Positions 58,522 through 64,000 of a stretch of DNA of 64,000 nucleotides are shown here, one piece after another; position 1 is the stretch's first letter; each line of letters starts with the position of its first letter. The notes under the pieces are model-generated. The model saw only the letters and a list, made by a program, of their open reading frames with translations. It was not told the DNA's origin and made no database searches. The stretch covers positions 1 through 64,000 of the forward strand of contig CACOUL010000009.1 in assembly GCA_902630355.1 (NCBI GenBank). Direction: 5' to 3'. This DNA is from Planctomycetaceae bacterium. Lineage in GTDB: Bacteria > Planctomycetota > Planctomycetia > Pirellulales > UBA7805. The position numbers and the translations under genes were made by a program.

Positions 58522-60555
58522 GTGAAGTGGAGAAAGGCACTACAACTCCGCTGGCAGGCGTATACGGGCGAGGAAGATACGCCCTTTGATGAAGATATGC
58601 CGGCCTGGCTGGTGAGTGTGACAGTGCACCTTTTGCTCTTCGCTCTGTTGGCCCTCTTTCTTCGCGAAACTCCGCCCGCAGAACGCCCGATCGAATTGGT
58701 GACGACCATCGCGGAGCCCGCCCCGGAGGAGCCGCCGCGAGATTTCTTTTTTTCCGAAATTGAAAAGGAAGAGATCGGCGCGAACAGCCTCAGCCACTTG
58801 GAGATGGCCGATGCGGCAGCGGAGCTATCAGCAGATTTCTCGGAACTGACGAGTGAAACGGAAATCGAAGAACCGGAGCAAGTTGAGATCACTGAAATTT
58901 CATTGGAATCCCTCGTCGATGCCGACGTGACATTTGAAAGCCAACCAAAAGTTGCCGTGCAGGGCGCGGCGGGCACGGGGGTGAGTGGTGCTTCAGGTGC
59001 AATCGACCGCATCACGCAGGAAATTATCGATTCGCTCGAGCAGCGAGAAACACTGGTCGTCTGGTTGCTCGATCAGTCGCGGAGTCTCTCGGGACAGCGC
59101 GAAAAAATTCAACAGCGATTTCACCGGATTTATGAGGAATTGGGGTACATCGAATCGACTGGAGATTCCCGCTTCGATCGAAACGACTTCAGCCCGCTCC
59201 TTTCTGCCGTCGTCGCCTTCGGGGAAAATATTACCGAAGTGGCGCGTCCGACTGCGGATGTGGCGGCACTGCGGGGGGCGGTGGCAGGTATTGACAATGA
59301 CACGAGCGGGATCGAGCGGGTCTTTGCCACGGTTCATCAGGCGGTAGGGGAGTATAAAAAGTACGCGGTCGGTGCGGATCGTCGCAACGTGATGTTTGTG
59401 ATTTTCACCGACGAGGCCGGTGACGACCCGCAACTGGTACAAGAGGGAAAAAGTATGCTCGATCTGGCGGTCGAAGGTTGTAGAAAGTACCAGATGCGGG
59501 TCTACGTCGTGGGGGTTCCCTCGCCTTTTGGTCGCCAGCAAGTCGAGGTGAAATGGATCGACCCCGACCCGACGTATGATCAGACGCCTCAATGGACCAT
59601 GGTCCGGCACGGCGCGGAGTCATTTTTGCCGGAAAGGCTCAAGCTGGCGTTTCCGGGGCAGGCTCGACAGGAGGAGCCGCTCGATTCCGGTTTCGGACCA
59701 TTCGCCCTCACTCGCTTGGCAGTTGAGACGGGCGGCATTTACTTTTCAGTCCACCCGAACCGAGATCCCGAGGGGCCCACCGTCCAAGTCGTGCAGAGGA
59801 ACGAAGTTGCCCACCTCTCCGGTTACATCAAATATTTTTTCTCGGCCGATACGATGCATCGCTATCGCCCCGACTACGTTTCGGGGACTGAGTATATGCG
59901 GCTGCTGGATGAAAATGCCGCCAAGCGTTCACTCGTCCGAGCCGCTTCCTTCTCCTGGACTCGTCCGATGGAATCGCCCCGTCGTGTGTTTCCCAAAAGA
60001 AGTGAGGCAGAGTTGGTTGCGATTCTCAGTGATGCTCAACAGGTCTCGGCTAAACTGATTGCCGGTACGCTCTCTCAGATGGTGGTGGAGCTAAGGCGTG
60101 GAGAAAAAGATAGAGACAAAATAGTGCGACCCCGGTGGCAGGCGGGATACGATCTGGCGATGGGGCGCGCGCTGGCGGCTTGGGTGCGGGCACAGGGATA
60201 CAATCATATGTTGGCACGGGCCCGGCGAGGCATGCAATTTGAAGATGGCCGCAACGATACGTGGGTGATTCGGCCGAGTCGCGAAATTCTCTCGGGCAGT
60301 GCCCTCAAAAAACAGGCGGCCGATGCGACCGAATATTTGAATCGGGTCATCGAGGAGCATCCGGATACGCCCTGGGCGATGCTCGCGCGTCGAGAGCTAT
60401 CCGAACCGCTCGGTTGGCAATGGACAGAGACCTTCACAAATGTGAATCCCCCGCCGCAACCGGCAGTGTCGCAGAACAATGCGCCTCGAACGCCTCGCGA
60501 CGATACGGTGCAAAGGATCGAGCGAAAGCAGACACGACCCCCACCACGACTTTAA
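58522..60555 (+). CDS. Membrane-anchored von Willebrand factor A domain protein
   Basis: A 677-residue protein. GTG 58522 is chosen because GAGGT lies seven bases upstream; a GTG at 58489 is possible. One transmembrane helix (residues ~29-47, WLVSVTVHLLLFALLALFL) is followed by a Pro/Glu-rich region. The VWA domain (~residues 175-390) has a full MIDAS, DQSRS at D184 and FTDEAGDD for the distal Asp. The C-terminal ~250 residues are a helical domain of unknown type with a Pro-rich tail. It may act in protein binding at the membrane. The N-terminal arrangement resembles TonB-like stalks in composition only. No operon partner is evident. Confidence 0.83.
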   Translation: MKWRKALQLRWQAYTGEEDTPFDEDMPAWLVSVTVHLLLFALLALFLRETPPAERPIELVTTIAEPAPEEPPRDFFFSEIEKEEIGANSLSHLEMADAAAELSADFSELTSETEIEEPEQVEITEISLESLVDADVTFESQPKVAVQGAAGTGVSGASGAIDRITQEIIDSLEQRETLVVWLLDQSRSLSGQREKIQQRFHRIYEELGYIESTGDSRFDRNDFSPLLSAVVAFGENITEVARPTADVAALRGAVAGIDNDTSGIERVFATVHQAVGEYKKYAVGADRRNVMFVIFTDEAGDDPQLVQEGKSMLDLAVEGCRKYQMRVYVVGVPSPFGRQQVEVKWIDPDPTYDQTPQWTMVRHGAESFLPERLKLAFPGQARQEEPLDSGFGPFALTRLAVETGGIYFSVHPNRDPEGPTVQVVQRNEVAHLSGYIKYFFSADTMHRYRPDYVSGTEYMRLLDENAAKRSLVRAASFSWTRPMESPRRVFPKRSEAELVAILSDAQQVSAKLIAGTLSQMVVELRRGEKDRDKIVRPRWQAGYDLAMGRALAAWVRAQGYNHMLARARRGMQFEDGRNDTWVIRPSREILSGSALKKQAADATEYLNRVIEEHPDTPWAMLARRELSEPLGWQWTETFTNVNPPPQPAVSQNNAPRTPRDDTVQRIERKQTRPPPRL

Positions 60556-60567
60556 GTGGTGTGCAAG

Positions 60568-60587
60568 GTTACTCCGAGTTACTCCGA
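60568..60587. repeat. 10-bp tandem repeat at the lipoprotein gene stop
   Basis: GTTACTCCGA occurs twice in tandem. On the minus strand this duplicates the final codons TCG-GAG-TAA, so a second out-of-frame copy of the stop region follows the real one. Confidence 0.6.
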
Positions 60588-61247
60588 ATAGAAGCGGTCG
60601 ATTTTGACTGCGTCCCGTGAGTCGTAAGCGTAGAAGTTGCGGCTGACCTGGTCGGCCAGGACGCGAACAAAACTTCGGCGAAATCGCCGTTCCGCATTTT
60701 TCTGATTTGCCAGATCGAAGGGAACACCGTTTTCAGGTGGATAAACGACCTCGAGGGGTTCCGCCTTGTAGACGGTGCGATCTTCTGCCACATCGAAGAC
60801 ACGGACTTCCGCCGAAGCGGTGCCTTGGAACATACTTTTACCCTGATAGAGCTTGAAATCGCTCAGATCGATGGCAATCACTAAATCGGCGTCCATTGCT
60901 TTTCCGAATTCCTCGAGCGAATCGAGTTGATGCGCGTCGCTCCAATCCAGAATCTCGTCGGGGTCGATACACTCGATCTCTTTGACTTTCTCGCGAAGAT
61001 TATCACTCACCGCTGCAGCCAGTTCCCGGTCTGCCCCGTAGTGTTGCAGCGCAAGTGCCGTGTGAGGGCGACAGATGACCGCCACGCGGCGTTTTTCAAG
61101 CCCATCGTAAAGTGCCGCGCGATCGTTGGGGTTCACGATCCAAAGCCCCGTGGCGAGCATCGTGCAGCCGGACATCGAAAGCAAAACGATGCAGGCAAAG
61201 AGCAGGATTGCAAAGGACGAGCGGCAGAGGGAAACTGCGTGGCGCAT
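60579..61247 (-). CDS. Predicted lipoprotein of unknown function
   Basis: A 222-residue protein with a signal peptide ending in LLSMSGCTML, a good lipobox, so it should be lipid-anchored. The rest looks like a mixed alpha/beta domain: RRVAVICRPHTALALQHYGA, then VKEIECIDPDEILDW, AMDADLVIAIDLSDFKLYQG and ASAEVRVFDVAEDRTVYKAE. This pattern is reminiscent of lipoproteins that resemble the TPR/LpoB-like penicillin-binding-protein activators, but I cannot assign it. The stop-codon region is duplicated just downstream (60568-60587). Confidence 0.78.
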   Translation of the reverse strand: MRHAVSLCRSSFAILLFACIVLLSMSGCTMLATGLWIVNPNDRAALYDGLEKRRVAVICRPHTALALQHYGADRELAAAVSDNLREKVKEIECIDPDEILDWSDAHQLDSLEEFGKAMDADLVIAIDLSDFKLYQGKSMFQGTASAEVRVFDVAEDRTVYKAEPLEVVYPPENGVPFDLANQKNAERRFRRSFVRVLADQVSRNFYAYDSRDAVKIDRFYSE

Positions 61248-61343
61248 TGGATTCTCGCGGGTTGGGGGCAGCTCAAACGCCCGTGTGGCCGGTGAGGTGA
61301 GGCGGCACGATAGCGATCGGGCCCTTTGCCAGCAAGGGCATTT

Positions 61344-62663
61344 TTATGCCCGGTTCCCACCGTGAAAATAGCGCATTTTAATCCCACGCCACCCCGATAG
61401 CATCGCTGCCATTCCGGCGAGGCAGACGAGCAAGGCGAGCGGTAAAAGCGATCCGGCTGATGCGAAAATGGGTCCCAGGTAATCCCAGATGGGGGCCCAT
61501 GAGAGCAGGACCACCGCGGTTGCCAGACACAAAAAGGGCCCGTATGGCACCACATCTTCTTTGCGAAGCGCGTATTGAAGAAGTCCTATGCAGAGGCCGG
61601 CCAGTGGTGCGAGAAAAAATATCACAAGCGTCGCTTGCCATCCGGCAAAACTACCGATCATCGCCAGAAGCGTCACATCGCCGAACCCCATCGCCTCCTT
61701 CTTTAAGGTGGCCCGTCCGACAAGGCGGATTGACCAGATAAGCACGGTGCCGCATGCCATGCCGCAGAGGCCGCTGAGGAGTCCAACCCAACTGACTCCC
61801 CCTTGGCTCCAAGTGTAGATGACGCCGAGCGTCAGGGCGCCGCCGACTCCCAGCAGCACTGCGGTTTCCCGCTTTCGACGTCCGCAGAACAGGGCGACCC
61901 AGAAATAATTCCAGGCCTTTCGTAATCCCGCGCGTTGATGCCACACCCGGGGCAGCAGGGCCACTACCCAGAACCAGAGACAACCAATCGCCAGACCGAG
62001 TTGGCCGAGGGCTGCCCCGCTCGCTTCATAAACTCGCGGCGCCATTAAGTGGATGAAATCGAGGTGGAGTTTGTGATCGGAGTTTTGCGTCAGGTGACCA
62101 CTCAGTACCTCGCCCCCGGGTACGGCAATCGTCGGCAGTGTCCAAGGATTAAGGGTTACCAGTAACAGGCCGAGAAGCGTTCCCGGCAGCGTGATCGTAT
62201 CGGGAATGGTTTTCTCATCGATATCGATAAAGGTGATCACCGTAAGCAGGCAGAGAAGTACCGCGTGGGATGCGAAAATGGACAGGTTTACCTCTCCCGC
62301 TGCCGGCTTGGGCCACGGATTGGTGGCCGCCTCAGCCGGAAAGATCAATACCGTCTCGCCCTCGACGTCAAACCAATAGAGCACCGTGGCGGCGAAGGCA
62401 AAGCCGAGTTCGAGTAAAAGCGGGCGAACCCAAAATCGCTTTCCCCAAAAATGCGCCTCGCGCCGCAGACGCAGCCATCCGATGACGGGAATGCGGTCGA
62501 GCAACGTGCGTCGTGGCAGCCCTGCAGGCGGGAGAGACCAAGGGCTGACCGCACGGCGATTCCACGCCAACTGATAAATGGCCCAGTTGAGAAGACTCGC
62601 CACACCGAGGGCCAGAAAGAAACAGACGAGAAGCCGCGTTTCAAGCTGCCATTGAGTTGTCAT
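61344..62663 (-). CDS. A24 prepilin-peptidase-like integral membrane protease
   Basis: A 439-residue polytopic membrane protein, longer than usual prepilin peptidases. Both aspartate motifs of the type IV prepilin peptidase fold are present: FIDIDEKTIPD near residue 145 and GFGDVTLLAMIG near residue 315. The N-terminal zinc CxxC motifs of PilD are absent, although WVRPLLLELGFAFAATVLYW resembles the YPLVEL-like helix. A ~120-residue extra region lies between the two Asp motifs. It would cleave leader peptides of type IV pilin-like or secretion pseudopilins at the inner membrane. No pilin gene is nearby. ATG 62663 was preferred over the adjacent GTG. Confidence 0.85.
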   Translation of the reverse strand: MTTQWQLETRLLVCFFLALGVASLLNWAIYQLAWNRRAVSPWSLPPAGLPRRTLLDRIPVIGWLRLRREAHFWGKRFWVRPLLLELGFAFAATVLYWFDVEGETVLIFPAEAATNPWPKPAAGEVNLSIFASHAVLLCLLTVITFIDIDEKTIPDTITLPGTLLGLLLVTLNPWTLPTIAVPGGEVLSGHLTQNSDHKLHLDFIHLMAPRVYEASGAALGQLGLAIGCLWFWVVALLPRVWHQRAGLRKAWNYFWVALFCGRRKRETAVLLGVGGALTLGVIYTWSQGGVSWVGLLSGLCGMACGTVLIWSIRLVGRATLKKEAMGFGDVTLLAMIGSFAGWQATLVIFFLAPLAGLCIGLLQYALRKEDVVPYGPFLCLATAVVLLSWAPIWDYLGPIFASAGSLLPLALLVCLAGMAAMLSGWRGIKMRYFHGGNRA

Positions 62664-62732
62664 CACAGGAGAGTTCCCTCACACAGGCCCCACAATGCAT
62701 CGTGGCATCGTGCATTCCTTTAGGATACCATC

Positions 62733-63287
62733 TCAGTCGGTGTCGGGGGGGTGAATCGTTGTGTGGGTTATGATTTCAGCTGCGATCTGGTCGACTTGCC
62801 TCTTGTCGGTCTCGACCACCAGATCGGCACACTGCGTATAGAGGGGCTCGCGCTCTTTGAGTAAATGGCGTATTTCGTCCGACCGTTCCAGGTTGGTTAA
62901 GGGTGGTCGCTGGGTCGCAGATCCGGGGTCACATTCGAGTCGTTGTTGAATCGTGTCGGCAGATGCACGCAGCCATACACAGGTGCCCGCATCGGCCAGC
63001 AGTCGACGATTCTCTTCAAGCAATACGATTCCCCCGCCGCACGCAATGATCGGGTACGGTTGGTCGAGGATCTCTCTCAAGGCAACCGTTTCACGACGCC
63101 GAAATCCATCTTCGCCTTCTCGATCGAAGATCTCGCTGATCGCACAGTCTACCACTCGGGTAATTTCAGCGTCGGTGTCGATCCACCGCTCACCGCTTAT
63201 CTTGGAAAGGCACGTTGCAACGCTGGTCTTGCCGGTGCCCCGGTAGCCGATGAGCAGCACGCGTTGCGTTGGTGAGGGAGTAGGCAT
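62733..63287 (-). CDS. aroK: Shikimate kinase
   Basis: A 184-residue P-loop kinase of usual size. Walker A is LIGYRGTGKTS, the shikimate-binding DTDAEI and RRRE motifs follow, then ACGGGIVL and the lid region with GSATQRPPL. It phosphorylates shikimate with ATP. ATG 63287 is chosen because it directly precedes the P-loop strand. It lies 35 bases downstream of aroE on the same strand, so the two are probably co-transcribed. Confidence 0.93.
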   Translation of the reverse strand: MPTPSPTQRVLLIGYRGTGKTSVATCLSKISGERWIDTDAEITRVVDCAISEIFDREGEDGFRRRETVALREILDQPYPIIACGGGIVLLEENRRLLADAGTCVWLRASADTIQQRLECDPGSATQRPPLTNLERSDEIRHLLKEREPLYTQCADLVVETDKRQVDQIAAEIITHTTIHPPDTD

Positions 63288-63322
63288 GAGCGTTTTATCC
63301 GCAAAACATCGACTGGGTTGCT

Positions 63323-64000
63323 CTACACGTTGACTGCACCAACTGAATTTCGCAACGTTTCTCGCATTGTTTTTTCGGGCGGTTCGACTCCGGTGAACAA
63401 GCGGAACTGCAGCGCAGCTTGGCGGACAAACATTTCGGTGCCGGTGACGGTGACGCACCCCTGACTGCGTGCCTCTTTGATCAAAAGTGTATTCTCGGGA
63501 TTGTAGACCGTATCGAGAACCGTCATTGAGGGTTTGAGGTAGTGCCGGTCAAACGGAGTGTCATCGACATTCGGATGCATGCCGACCGGCGTGCAATTGA
63601 TGAGTATCGACGGTTCCACGCCGTGTCGCGATTTCCAGGAGACGGTACGACAGCTGAGGTGATCCGCCAGTTTCTGGGCACGTTCATCGGTTCGACTGGT
63701 CACGATCACCTTCGCGCCGCGATTAAGCAGGGAGTAGGTCACCGCTTTTGCAGCGCCACCAGCCCCGAGAATCAACACGGTACGGTCCTCCAGGGCGTCT
63801 TCTCGCTCCGGCAGTCTCGATTCCAGGCTGTCGATTGCGGCGCGACTGTCGGTATTGTAGCCCACCATTCCCGAGGCAGAAAAAAGGAGCGTGTTGGCGG
63901 CACCGATACCGGCAATCACGCGGTCCACTTGGGTAAGCATTTTTGCGACCGCTTCCTTGTGCGGAATGGTGATGCTCAGCCCGCGGAGGCCCATTTGGGG
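63323..64000 (-). CDS. aroE: Shikimate dehydrogenase, 5' end beyond the window
   Basis: The visible 226 codons are open to the window edge. Family members are about 270-290 residues, so roughly 50-60 N-terminal residues are missing. The substrate site GLSITIPHKEAV with the catalytic Lys is present, then AANTLLF, the NADP loop LILGAGGAAKAVTYSLL, TSRTDERAQKL, INCTPVGMHPN, DTVYNPENTLLIKEA and a C-terminal FVRQAALQFRLFTG. It reduces 3-dehydroshikimate with NADPH. aroK follows on the same strand. Confidence 0.93.
   Translation of the reverse strand, partial: PQMGLRGLSITIPHKEAVAKMLTQVDRVIAGIGAANTLLFSASGMVGYNTDSRAAIDSLESRLPEREDALEDRTVLILGAGGAAKAVTYSLLNRGAKVIVTSRTDERAQKLADHLSCRTVSWKSRHGVEPSILINCTPVGMHPNVDDTPFDRHYLKPSMTVLDTVYNPENTLLIKEARSQGCVTVTGTEMFVRQAALQFRLFTGVEPPEKTMRETLRNSVGAVNV

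Noticed and set aside
1-64000. tRNA, rRNA, CRISPR arrays, insertion sequences, attachment sites
   Set aside because: I saw no T-loop/acceptor patterns, rRNA stretches, regularly spaced repeats, or transposase motifs.

Overview
The window reads as a chromosomal segment of a member of the Planctomycetota, most likely close to Pirellulales. This is inferred from gene content: a paired exported cytochrome c/DUF1549/DUF1553 protein and DUF1501 protein, a formaldehyde-activating enzyme of the tetrahydromethanopterin C1 pathway, a TPR protein ending in two RNA polymerase alpha-CTD domains, a helix-turn-helix/receiver fusion, and giant exported proteins of a kind I know only as 'hypothetical' in this phylum. 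Genes are densely packed and of even, moderately high GC. I see no rRNA, tRNA, CRISPR array, insertion sequence or prophage.

Layout. 1-10 kb: HTH/receiver protein, GT9 glycosyltransferase coupled to DUF4254, a cyclophilin, a YhaO/YhaN-like nuclease-ATPase pair, and a Pro-rich membrane protein. 10-15.6 kb: a flippase-like protein, a GT2 glycosyltransferase and a multi-pass membrane protein in one operon, an unknown protein, a structured intergenic region with a probable small RNA on the minus strand (about 14525-14646), and an inositol monophosphatase. 15.7-26.6 kb: two overlapping giant genes (1189 and 2401 codons) built from paralogous beta-rich units, with a good promoter in front. 26.7-30 kb: RimI-like acetyltransferase, PlsC, ATP-grasp protein and Fae. 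30-35 kb: a three-gene ABC exporter operon, a cyclophilin lipoprotein and a small zinc-ribbon protein. 35-41.9 kb: aroA, the DUF1549/DUF1553-DUF1501 pair, and a DUF3127 OB-fold protein with an SSB-like tail. 41.9-47.4 kb: imuA-imuB-dnaE2 mutagenic translesion cassette with a recognisable promoter. 47.4-64 kb: coiled-coil lipoprotein, HDAC-family deacetylase, TPR/double alpha-CTD protein, tgt-yajC-secDF, LysM protein, an alpha/beta-hydrolase fold lacking its nucleophile, a VWA membrane protein, a lipoprotein, a prepilin-peptidase-like protein, aroK, and a partial aroE cut by the window end.

How genes work together. GT9/DUF4254 and the flippase/GT2/membrane-protein set suggest envelope glycan synthesis. 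tgt-yajC-secDF keeps the classical bacterial order. ImuA/ImuB/DnaE2 form the damage-inducible mutasome. aroA, aroK and aroE belong to the shikimate pathway but lie in two places. Fae and the divergent ATP-grasp gene suggest H4MPT-linked formaldehyde handling. The most interesting undescribed items are the giant paralogous-unit proteins with their leader region, the TPR/double alpha-CTD protein, and the orphan small-RNA unit at 14.5 kb. No homology search was run; domain calls rest on motifs read by eye.
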